Shown: piece by piece, positions 16,484 to 23,473 of the stretch | Layout: every line of letters starts with the position of its first letter | How positions within the stretch are numbered: position 1 is the first letter of the stretch | From: an uncultured Odoribacter sp. | GTDB taxonomy: Bacteria > Bacteroidota > Bacteroidia > Bacteroidales > Marinifilaceae | Direction: 5' to 3' | NCBI GenBank assembly: GCA_910578985.1 | Contig: CAJTSF010000001.1 | Location: forward strand, 62,001-126,000 | Length of the DNA: 64,000 nt | Made by a program: the position numbers and the translations under genes | Notes under the pieces: model-generated | Told to the model about the DNA's origin: nothing | The model's input: only the letters and a program-made list of their open reading frames with translations | Database searches by the model: none

Positions 16484-17065
16484 TTAATCCCGGATGGAAA
16501 AAAACATCATAAAGAGTACGCTCCATATTCCGCCCAACCGCTCACGAATATAGGCATACGCTCTTTTCTTCTGTATTTTAATCGTGTTTTCGGATACGCC
16601 CAACAGGTCGGCGATTTCTTTCACTTTCCGGTTTTGCAGGCATAAATCCATAATCTGCCGTTGCTGGGATGGCAATTCATCCAACACCAGACGCAGTCTG
16701 GCAATGACACTCTCCTTTATTGCCGCATCAATCGCCGCCTGTTCGTCGGATTCTTCCGAGGCGTATTCATTCAGGAACTGCATGGCATGCTCCCGGGCAT
16801 GGTTGCGGGAATCCAAGAGGTTCAAGGTGCGAAGATAGACCGCTTTGTAAAGGTAAGCTATCAGGGTCTGCAGATTGGGAAAATGGTAAGAAGCGTCCCA
16901 TAAGGCAATGATACAATCCTGCACGACATCCTCCGCATGCAGGTTGTCTTTCGTGAGTTTTTCCGCATAAGCGCAAAGAGCGGGATAGAACTCCGCATAC
17001 AAACGTTTCCAGGCTGTATCCTTTTTAGCGTTCAGGTCGGCGATAAATTGCTCGGGATTTACCAT
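16484..17065 (-). CDS. ECF-type RNA polymerase sigma-70 factor
   Basis: 193 residues from ATG 17065, chosen because the earlier Met (17080) overlaps the -7 box. Region 2 contains YAEKLTKDNLHAEDVVQDCIIALW. Region 4 has ELPSQQRQIMDLCLQNRKVKEIADLLGVSENTIKIQ, a helix-turn-helix for the -35 element. Its group, with 'LGVSENTIKIQKKRAY', is the FecR-controlled Bacteroidetes ECF class. It should direct polymerase to the SusC promoter. The gene has its own -7 box four bases upstream, implying a leaderless transcript. Confidence 0.92.
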   Translation of the reverse strand: MVNPEQFIADLNAKKDTAWKRLYAEFYPALCAYAEKLTKDNLHAEDVVQDCIIALWDASYHFPNLQTLIAYLYKAVYLRTLNLLDSRNHAREHAMQFLNEYASEESDEQAAIDAAIKESVIARLRLVLDELPSQQRQIMDLCLQNRKVKEIADLLGVSENTIKIQKKRAYAYIRERLGGIWSVLFMMFFSIRD

Positions 17066-17069
17066 GGAG

Positions 17070-17077
17070 CAAATGTA
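17070..17077 (-). promoter_or_regulatory. Promoter -7 box for the ECF sigma gene
   Basis: TACATTTG on the minus strand, ending four bases before ATG 17065. It fixes the start choice and suggests little or no leader. Confidence 0.6.
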
Positions 17078-17100
17078 CAAAAAAAAGAACAGGGTACTGC

Positions 17101-17778
17101 TTATACCCTGCTCAAAATATCGTCCAAACCTTCAAAGTGTTTCTTGTAATCCTCGAGGGAACGGCGGATGACTTCATACGCCTCCTCGTGGTCGTACACA
17201 TGGGTGATTTCCACTTTGCGCATTCCTTCCTCGCCGGGCATGTCCTTGTAAGTGAGGAAGTAGTGTTTCAAGCGGTCCACCACGATATGAGGCAATTCCG
17301 CAATGTCGTTGTAACCGTGGTAAGTGGCGTCGTGCTTCAGGACGGCGATGATTTTATCGTCCGCATCGTTGCCGTCCAACATGCGGAAGCCTCCGATGGG
17401 GCGCACGTTGGCGATGATGTCGCCGTGGGCGATGGTCCGCTCGGTGAGCACACAGATGTCCAAGGGGTCACAGTCTCCCTTGATGTCCGTACGCTGGCAA
17501 CGGTGCATGGCATACTCCGCCACCAAATCACCGCAATAGCTCTGCGGGATGAAACCGTACAACGCCGGCACGACGTTGGAGTATTTCTGCGGGCGGTCGA
17601 TTTTAATGTAACCGCTGATTTTATCCAGTTCATACTTGACGGTATCGGTCGGTACCATCTCAATAAAAGCCGTTACGACTTCCGGCGCATCATCCCCTAC
17701 TTCAATACCGTGCCAGGGGTGCGATTTGTAGCGCAAACCCATCAGCCGCGCTATCGGGTCATTGATTTTGTTTCCCAT
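17101..17778 (-). CDS. ppa: Inorganic pyrophosphatase (family I)
   Basis: 225 residues. The family I signature DCDPLDICV (near residue 117) holds the metal-binding Asp residues. IKIDRPQKYSNVVPALYGFIPQSYC and GGFRMLDGNDADDKIIAV are further active-site segments. It hydrolyses pyrophosphate to two phosphates in the cytoplasm, driving biosynthetic reactions. It lies 24 bases after dnaJ in the same direction and may be read from the grpE-dnaJ promoter. Confidence 0.93.
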   Translation of the reverse strand: MGNKINDPIARLMGLRYKSHPWHGIEVGDDAPEVVTAFIEMVPTDTVKYELDKISGYIKIDRPQKYSNVVPALYGFIPQSYCGDLVAEYAMHRCQRTDIKGDCDPLDICVLTERTIAHGDIIANVRPIGGFRMLDGNDADDKIIAVLKHDATYHGYNDIAELPHIVVDRLKHYFLTYKDMPGEEGMRKVEITHVYDHEEAYEVIRRSLEDYKKHFEGLDDILSRV

Positions 17779-17802
17779 GTTATTCTATTATATGTCGGGA
17801 TG

Positions 17803-18951
17803 TTATTCGAAGAAGTCTTTCATCTTCCGAAAAAATCCTTTTTTATTCTCTACACCTGTCGGCTGTACAAAGGCATGCTCACGCAGTTCCTCCACCACTT
17901 TCTTGTCCTCCTTGGAAAGATTCTTGGGAATCCACACATTGACTTTGACCAATAAATCCCCCCGTCCGTAACCGTTCACGTCGGGGATACCCTTGCCTTT
18001 CAGACGAAGTATTTTGCCCGGCTGCGTACCGGCTTCTATCTTGACTTTGACTTTCCCTTCCAAGGTGGGAATCTCTACCGAATCGCCCAATACAGCCGAC
18101 GGATAGCTGACAAACGTATTGTAAAGCAAATCGTTGCCATCCCGCACCAAATCGGGGTGTTCGATTTCCTCAATCAAGACAATCAAATCGCCATTCACGC
18201 CGCCGCGCCGCGCCGCATTTCCCTTGCCGCCAATAGAAAGCTGCATGCCGTCCGCCACGCCGGCAGGGATATTCAAGGTAATCACCTCTTCCGACAAACG
18301 GACTCCTTCGCCGTTGCAATGGGTGCATTTCTCGTTGATGACCTTGCCTTCTCCGTCGCAAGTGGGGCAAGTCGAAGTGGTCTGCATGGCGCCGAGAATG
18401 GTCTGTTGCACACGGGTAACCTGTCCAGTACCGTGGCAGGTGGTGCAAGTGGAATAGGATTTCCCGTCCTTCGCTCCCGTGCCGTGGCAGTGTTCATCCG
18501 CTACATATTTCTTTACCTTGATTTTTTTCTCCACGCCGGTAGCCACCTCTTCGAGAGTCAGCTTTACCTTGACCCGCAGGTTCGTCCCGCGGTTTACCCG
18601 GCGAGCCGTACGCCCGCCGCCGCTGAAACCGCCAAAGCCTCCGAAACTGCCGAATATGTCGCCAAAATGAGAGAAGATGTCTTCCATGCTCATACCGCCG
18701 CCACTGAAACCTCCGGCACCGGCACCCATGCCGGCATGCCCGAACTGGTCATAACGGCGGCGCTTTTCCTCATTGCTCAACACATCGTATGCCTCCGCGG
18801 CCTCCTTGAATTTCTCTTCCGCCTCTTTGTCTCCCGGATTCTTGTCGGGATGATATTGCAGTGCCAATTTCCGGTAAGCCTTCTTTATCTCTGCCGCATC
18901 GGCATTCTTGGCCACCCCAAGCACTTCGTAATAATCTCTTTTTTCAGCCAT
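17803..18951 (-). CDS. dnaJ: Chaperone DnaJ (Hsp40)
   Basis: 382 residues. J domain 1-70 with HPD at 34-36, a Gly/Phe-rich linker (~74-115), a zinc-binding region (~150-220) and the C-terminal substrate-binding domain. It stimulates the DnaK ATPase and delivers unfolded proteins. Three of the four CxxCxGxG zinc motifs are complete ([24 protein letters not shown]). The first reads DEHCHGTG, with Asp152 where the first Cys should be. The DNA at this point reads clearly, so this is not a frameshift. It lies 19 bases after grpE, forming a heat-shock operon. Confidence 0.95.
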   Translation of the reverse strand: MAEKRDYYEVLGVAKNADAAEIKKAYRKLALQYHPDKNPGDKEAEEKFKEAAEAYDVLSNEEKRRRYDQFGHAGMGAGAGGFSGGGMSMEDIFSHFGDIFGSFGGFGGFSGGGRTARRVNRGTNLRVKVKLTLEEVATGVEKKIKVKKYVADEHCHGTGAKDGKSYSTCTTCHGTGQVTRVQQTILGAMQTTSTCPTCDGEGKVINEKCTHCNGEGVRLSEEVITLNIPAGVADGMQLSIGGKGNAARRGGVNGDLIVLIEEIEHPDLVRDGNDLLYNTFVSYPSAVLGDSVEIPTLEGKVKVKIEAGTQPGKILRLKGKGIPDVNGYGRGDLLVKVNVWIPKNLSKEDKKVVEELREHAFVQPTGVENKKGFFRKMKDFFE

Positions 18952-18970
18952 CGCTTTTCCTGTTTGAATA

Positions 18971-19552
18971 TTACTCCCCGACCACTACTTTCGGGAAGCG
19001 TATCACTTTGTCATATAAGGTGTATCCTTTCTGGATGCAATCGACCACCTTGCCTTTCATCTCCTCGGTGGGAGCCGGTATTTTCGTCACCGCTTCCTGC
19101 AAGTCGGGATTGAACTCCGCGTGGATGCACTCCATCTCCTGTACGCCTTGCTGTGTCAGAAAATCCTTGAATGTCGAATAAATCAACTCCACCCCTTCAC
19201 GCAATGCCGGCACATCCGTCGCCGTTTCCATGCTTTGCAACGCCCGTTCGAAATTGTCCATCACCGGCAATATCTCTCCCAATATCCGTTCTCCCGCGCT
19301 CTTGATCAGTTCTGTTTTTTCTTTGAGGGTGCGCTTACGATAATTGTCGAATTCGGCGGACAATCGCAAATATTTGTCATTCATCTCGCGCCACCTCTGC
19401 TCCATCTCCTCTATCCGATTGTCTTCGGTTTCCTGCTCTTCCGTCGCCTCCGAAGAAATCTCCGCCTGCAGTTCCTGTTCTTCCGCCACACCTTTTACTT
19501 CTTCTTGTTCTTGATCTTTCTGATCCTGAATATCCCGCACTTCTTTTGACAT
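18971..19552 (-). CDS. grpE: Nucleotide exchange factor GrpE
   Basis: 193 residues from ATG 19552 (MSKEVRD). An acidic, glutamate-rich N-terminal tail (~1-55) is followed by a long helix ([26 protein letters not shown]) and the C-terminal beta domain with [20 protein letters not shown] sequence. It dimerises and releases ADP from DnaK. A -7 box at 19592-19599 precedes it, so the earlier in-frame Met at 19594 is excluded. It is the first gene of a grpE-dnaJ operon. Confidence 0.94.
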   Translation of the reverse strand: MSKEVRDIQDQKDQEQEEVKGVAEEQELQAEISSEATEEQETEDNRIEEMEQRWREMNDKYLRLSAEFDNYRKRTLKEKTELIKSAGERILGEILPVMDNFERALQSMETATDVPALREGVELIYSTFKDFLTQQGVQEMECIHAEFNPDLQEAVTKIPAPTEEMKGKVVDCIQKGYTLYDKVIRFPKVVVGE

Positions 19553-19591
19553 GATTGTTCTATTTTGTTTATATATGATACTTTCCAAGTG

Positions 19592-19599
19592 CAAAACTA
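19592..19599 (-). promoter_or_regulatory. Promoter -7 box for grpE-dnaJ
   Basis: TAGTTTTG on the minus strand matches TAnnTTTG, about 40 bases before the grpE ATG. No separate heat-shock operator was recognised. Confidence 0.55.
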
Positions 19600-19669
19600 A
19601 TCAAAAACTTTGCCAATCCCAAAATTCGGCAAGGCACTGCATATTTTGCCTGCCAATGTGTCACCCGGT

Positions 19670-20368
19670 TCACAATTTCCCCTCATCCGAAAAACTGTAA
19701 TAGCAATCGCCGGAAAGAATGATGTGGTCGAGCAGGCGAATGTCCAGCACCTTCCCTGCTTCGGATATTTTGCGGGTGACCTGCTCATCCTCCCTGCTCG
19801 GAGAAGGGATTCCTCCCCCGGGATGGTTGTGCGCCACAATGATGCTCACCGCCTTCCGCTCCAATGCCCCTCGGAAAAGCACCCGCACATCCACCGGCGT
19901 CGTCGCGATTCCGCCCACAAAAACACACTCACTCCCTTTCACCCGGTTCGCCTGGTTCAGATAAAGCACCCAAAACTCTTCATGTCCCAAATCCGCCAAA
20001 AAGGGACGGATGTTCCCATAAGCATCCCGGCTGCAGGTGATTTGCAGCGAAGCATCCGCCCGTTCCGGTTGCCGCCGCCGTCCGATTTCCATCGCCGCCA
20101 CGATGGCTGCCGCCTTTGCCACTCCCACGCCCTTGTACTTGTTTACCAATTCCCGGACTCCACGCTTCGCCAGCTCATTCAAATCATTATGATTGTCCGC
20201 CATGATGCGGCGCGACAATTCCAACGCCGACTCACCTCCCACCCCCGAGCGCAACAGCAGGGCAAATAACTCGTTCAACGACAATGCCGCCGCCCCATGC
20301 TGCAACAAGCGTTCCCGGGGACGTTCATCTTCTGCCCAGGAATGTATCGGAATGTAGGAGCCTTTCAT
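19670..20368 (-). CDS. radC: RadC family JAB/MPN domain protein
   Basis: 232 residues. An N-terminal helix-hairpin-helix part (~45-105, GVRELVNKYKGVGVAKAAAIVAAME) is followed by the JAB/MPN metal domain with VGGIATTPVDVRVLFR, AHNHPGG (His-x-His metal ligands) and a later SD. Once called a DNA repair protein, its true role is unclear; the fold resembles deubiquitinase-type metalloproteases. It stands between grpE and rpsT. Length and motifs are complete. Confidence 0.92.
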   Translation of the reverse strand: MKGSYIPIHSWAEDERPRERLLQHGAAALSLNELFALLLRSGVGGESALELSRRIMADNHNDLNELAKRGVRELVNKYKGVGVAKAAAIVAAMEIGRRRQPERADASLQITCSRDAYGNIRPFLADLGHEEFWVLYLNQANRVKGSECVFVGGIATTPVDVRVLFRGALERKAVSIIVAHNHPGGGIPSPSREDEQVTRKISEAGKVLDIRLLDHIILSGDCYYSFSDEGKL

Positions 20369-20457
20369 GTTTTAGATTTTCAACTTCGAAGAATAGAAAC
20401 AAAGAAAGGAGATGAGCAAACTCATCTCCTATATATCGAGGATATCGAATAGACGAA

Positions 20458-20709
20458 TTAAAGCTTATTCACGTGCAACGCCAACTTGGACTTCAGATTG
20501 GCAGCCTTGTTATCATGAATGATATTCTTCTTCGCCAATTTATCCAACATAGCTGTCACTTTCGGGAGCAATTCCACTGCCACCGCCTTATCGGTCGTCA
20601 TACGTAATTTCTTCACGGCATTACGCGTGGTCTTTGCATAGTAACGATTGTGCTCTCTTCTAGTTGCAGTCTGTCTGATTCTTTTTTCTGATGATTTATG
20701 ATTTGCCAT
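20458..20709 (-). CDS. rpsT: 30S ribosomal protein S20
   Basis: 83 residues, rich in Lys/Arg/Ala. It starts [21 protein letters not shown], with the usual helical body NTIIDKAA-type segment written here as [16 protein letters not shown]. It binds 16S rRNA during early assembly of the small subunit. A -7 box ends six bases before the ATG (20715-20722), and two tRNA-Glu genes lie upstream in the same direction. Confidence 0.95.
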   Translation of the reverse strand: MANHKSSEKRIRQTATRREHNRYYAKTTRNAVKKLRMTTDKAVAVELLPKVTAMLDKLAKKNIIHDNKAANLKSKLALHVNKL

Positions 20710-20714
20710 CTCTA

Positions 20715-20722
20715 CAAATATA
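20715..20722 (-). promoter_or_regulatory. Promoter -7 box for rpsT
   Basis: TATATTTG on the minus strand, five bases before ATG 20709, implying a very short leader. Confidence 0.55.
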
Positions 20723-20742
20723 AAAATTCAACTTCTTAATCG

Positions 20743-20814
20743 TAGTCCGTACGAGAATCGAACTCGTGTTACAAGAATGAAAATCTTGCGTCCTAACCCC
20801 TAGACGAACGGACC
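20743..20814 (-). tRNA. tRNA-Glu (TTC), copy 1
   Basis: A 72-base cloverleaf without encoded CCA. Acceptor GGTCCGT/ACGGACT, D arm, anticodon loop with TTC, and T stem ACGAG/CTCGT around TTCGATT. It differs from copy 2 only by paired compensatory changes in the acceptor and T stems. It is read leftward, between copy 2 and rpsT. Confidence 0.95.
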
Positions 20815-20821
20815 GTCGGTG

Positions 20822-20893
20822 TAGTCTGTACGGGAATCGAACCCGTGTTACAAGAATGAAAATCTTGCGTCCTAACCCCTAGACGAACAGACC
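20822..20893 (-). tRNA. tRNA-Glu (TTC), copy 2
   Basis: 72 bases, acceptor GGTCTGT/ACAGACT and T stem ACGGG/CCCGT, with the same anticodon arm as copy 1. It is first in the leftward tRNA pair and is preceded by a -7 box at 20915-20922. Confidence 0.95.
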
Positions 20894-20914
20894 TTGCTTT
20901 TCTCTTAGCGGGTG

Positions 20915-20922
20915 CAAATATA
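20915..20922 (-). promoter_or_regulatory. Promoter -7 box for the tRNA-Glu pair
   Basis: TATATTTG on the minus strand, about 21 bases before the first tRNA-Glu. Confidence 0.6.
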
Positions 20923-20992
20923 CGGCAAATTTATTTCCCTACAAATAAAAACGTCACTTTTTTTAACCCTTCCCTTATTCACAAGAAATGAC

Positions 20993-21000
20993 TACCTTTG
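20993..21000 (+). promoter_or_regulatory. Promoter -7 box for rsmI
   Basis: TACCTTTG lies 29 bases before ATG 21030 and inside the extension from the upstream ATG 20988, which rules that start out. Confidence 0.65.
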
Positions 21001-21029
21001 CGCCGATTAATCGGAAAACCGTTCAAACC

Positions 21030-21749
21030 ATGGGCAAACTATATCTGATACCGACGCCGGTAGGCAACCTGGAGGACATCACCTTGCGGGCGCTCCGCCT
21101 GTTGAAAGAGGCAGACGTCATTTTGGCGGAAGATACGCGGACATCAGCCAAACTGTTGAAGCATTATGACATCGACACGCCGCTCCTGTCGCACCATAAA
21201 TTCAACGAACACCAGCAAGTGGAGCGTATCGCGGAACGCATCGAACGGGGTGAAAACATAGCCCTCGTCAGCGACGCCGGCACTCCCGGCATCTCCGACC
21301 CGGGTTTTTTATTGACACGCACATGCGTGGAGCGCGGCATTGCCACCGAATGCCTGCCCGGCGCCACGGCTTTTGTCCCGGCATTGGTCAATTCGGGATT
21401 TCCTTGCGACCGATTCTGCTTCGAAGGATTCCTGCCCCAGAAAAAAGGACGTCAGAAAAAATTGAATGCCCTGGCGGAAGAACAGCGCACCATGATATTT
21501 TACGAATCGCCGTTCCGGCTGGCAAAAGCACTGGAACAAATGGCGGCCGTATTCGGCGGCAACCGCTACGCGTGCGTTGCCCGCGAAATCAGCAAGGTCT
21601 TTGAAGAATTCAGACGCGGCACCTTGGAAGAACTTGCCGCTCACTACGCCCAAAAAGGAGTGAAAGGGGAAATCGTCCTGATTGTGGCGGGAAAAGACTA
21701 CACCGCCGAAGAGGGCGGTGTAGAGATAGAAATAGAAGAAGAGGAGTAG
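21030..21749 (+). CDS. rsmI: 16S rRNA (cytidine(1402)-2'-O)-methyltransferase
   Basis: 239 residues from ATG 21030. The N-terminus GKLYLIPTPVGNLEDITLRALR and ADVILAEDTRTSAKLL are RsmI hallmarks. VSDAGTPGISDPG forms the SAM-binding tetrapyrrole-methylase-type loop, and GEIVLIVAG ends the domain. It 2'-O-methylates C1402 of 16S rRNA for decoding accuracy. It ends in a Glu-rich tail. The gene is transcribed alone and converges on the lipoprotein gene at 21766. Confidence 0.94.
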   Translation: MGKLYLIPTPVGNLEDITLRALRLLKEADVILAEDTRTSAKLLKHYDIDTPLLSHHKFNEHQQVERIAERIERGENIALVSDAGTPGISDPGFLLTRTCVERGIATECLPGATAFVPALVNSGFPCDRFCFEGFLPQKKGRQKKLNALAEEQRTMIFYESPFRLAKALEQMAAVFGGNRYACVAREISKVFEEFRRGTLEELAAHYAQKGVKGEIVLIVAGKDYTAEEGGVEIEIEEEE

Positions 21750-21765
21750 TCTTCTCTCTTCTGTT

Positions 21766-23388
21766 TTAAAAATTGAAATCTTCCAGATTCCCTTTCACAT
21801 CCACGGACAGGGTGAATTTGACTTTATCGTTCGCCAACACGGCTCCCTTGCCAGCATCCTCATTGGCAATCATGATTTCCAATTGAATATTATTCGTTTG
21901 ATTCAACTGGTCGCGGAGAATCTCTTTGCTTAACGGGAATATCAATTTACCGGTCGATTCGGCTTTTATCCCCTCCTTGTCTTCCGAAGAAACTTCGATT
22001 TTACCTATCTGGGTTCCCCTGTCGTTTATCAATATCAGGGAAGGAATGGACAAATCCAACGGAAGGTCGTTCCTCACCTGAATGGTCAGAGTCGCCGTAT
22101 CGATTTTATCCGTATAATCCTCATCAATATTGATATTCACATCGCCTAAATCGGCTTTATACACCAAGTTGCCTTCCAGACTCAAAGGGATAACCACCTC
22201 CACATCCATGCTTAGGGAACCATCCTTGTAAATCACGCACTCTTCCCCATCCGGATTCAAGCGCACTTCACCCAAGTAAGAAATATCGCCTTTCAAGGGC
22301 AAAGCGAAAAAGTCGGAGATACCGGCAGCCATCTTCTTATCTATTGTATCGGAAATGTGCTTCAAGTCCAAATCGCTATTTCCGGCAAACTTCAAGCCAT
22401 TCAAGTCCAACTCCTTGTTCTCCCCTTGCCCTTTGTCTTGACTTAACAACAAATCGACCTCTGCATCCACACCGATACCTTTGTTCTTCAAGGTCACAAT
22501 CACTTGCGGGTCTTGGAATTTCGCACTTCCTTCTATATCATCCAAAAACTCATTGTCAAGTTTGAACGGGTCGCCCTTTACCACTATCGGGGTCTCCTTG
22601 ATGATTTTTCCTACCACCTTTTCAAAATCATAATCAGAGAAATTCACAGTCATCTTCAAATCACTGCCCCGATATGTTCCTGAAATCAACTCCACTTCAA
22701 TATGCAAAGTGATTTTATTATCGGTAAGTTTAAAAACTTTAGTTTCAAATTCCTTAGGTTCTTTTGTCCCGTCAGACGAATTGACTTCAAAAAAACTTTC
22801 TCCACAAACAGAAACAACTGCCCGATATGTCACATCGTCCAATGCCGGAAAAACATAACTCAACTTGTATTTTAATACAACCTCCGAAAGTTGCGAATGC
22901 TCAAAATCCTCAGGCAAAGGAAGTTGTTCTTCTATATTTATTTCAAATTTACGGTTATTGCCAAGTTTCCCCACATCAATCCCAATACCTTCAGGAATTG
23001 GGAATCCTAATTTTTCTTCCACCAATTCTTTAATTTTCCATTTCTCTTCAAATCTCAGGAATGAGGTGTTGTCTAATTTGAAAATATCATCCAACTCCAC
23101 CTCATAAATATCCTCCTGCGTATATTGCACGACCAGCATCGAATCCGTGGAGCCTTCAGACACCGGCACTTTCTGTATCGGGGAATCCTCTCCCTCCGCC
23201 GTATTCTGCAACAAATCCCACAAAGTAAATTCGCCGTATGCCACCGGCGCCTTGAAAGCAGGCGACCAATCCCCCTCTATCTTGTCCGACCATTTATCCG
23301 TGTTGAACAAATCGGGATCTCCGCAGGACACGCACATCAACAATACGATTCCCCACAAGGCAAATTCTTTATTCCATATTCTTCTCAT
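21766..23388 (-). CDS. Predicted surface or periplasmic lipoprotein of unknown function
   Basis: 540 residues. The signal peptide ends in MCVSCGDPD, a lipobox. The mature part is acidic and beta-rich with repeated stretches such as VKFTLSVDVKGN and LSLEGNLVYKADLGDVNI; no catalytic motif stands out. The layout suggests an all-beta multi-domain lipoprotein. It is monocistronic, between rsmI and the DUF3352-like gene; a possible degenerate -7 box (CAATTTTG) lies about 30 bases upstream. I do not recognise the family. Confidence 0.75.
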   Translation of the reverse strand: MRRIWNKEFALWGIVLLMCVSCGDPDLFNTDKWSDKIEGDWSPAFKAPVAYGEFTLWDLLQNTAEGEDSPIQKVPVSEGSTDSMLVVQYTQEDIYEVELDDIFKLDNTSFLRFEEKWKIKELVEEKLGFPIPEGIGIDVGKLGNNRKFEINIEEQLPLPEDFEHSQLSEVVLKYKLSYVFPALDDVTYRAVVSVCGESFFEVNSSDGTKEPKEFETKVFKLTDNKITLHIEVELISGTYRGSDLKMTVNFSDYDFEKVVGKIIKETPIVVKGDPFKLDNEFLDDIEGSAKFQDPQVIVTLKNKGIGVDAEVDLLLSQDKGQGENKELDLNGLKFAGNSDLDLKHISDTIDKKMAAGISDFFALPLKGDISYLGEVRLNPDGEECVIYKDGSLSMDVEVVIPLSLEGNLVYKADLGDVNINIDEDYTDKIDTATLTIQVRNDLPLDLSIPSLILINDRGTQIGKIEVSSEDKEGIKAESTGKLIFPLSKEILRDQLNQTNNIQLEIMIANEDAGKGAVLANDKVKFTLSVDVKGNLEDFNF

Positions 23389-23473
23389 AGCATTTTACAT
23401 TATATCGTGCAAAATTGTGTTAAAGTTCCGAACTATCAAACTTTTTCCATGACTTTTTTTTGAAAAAACCGCC

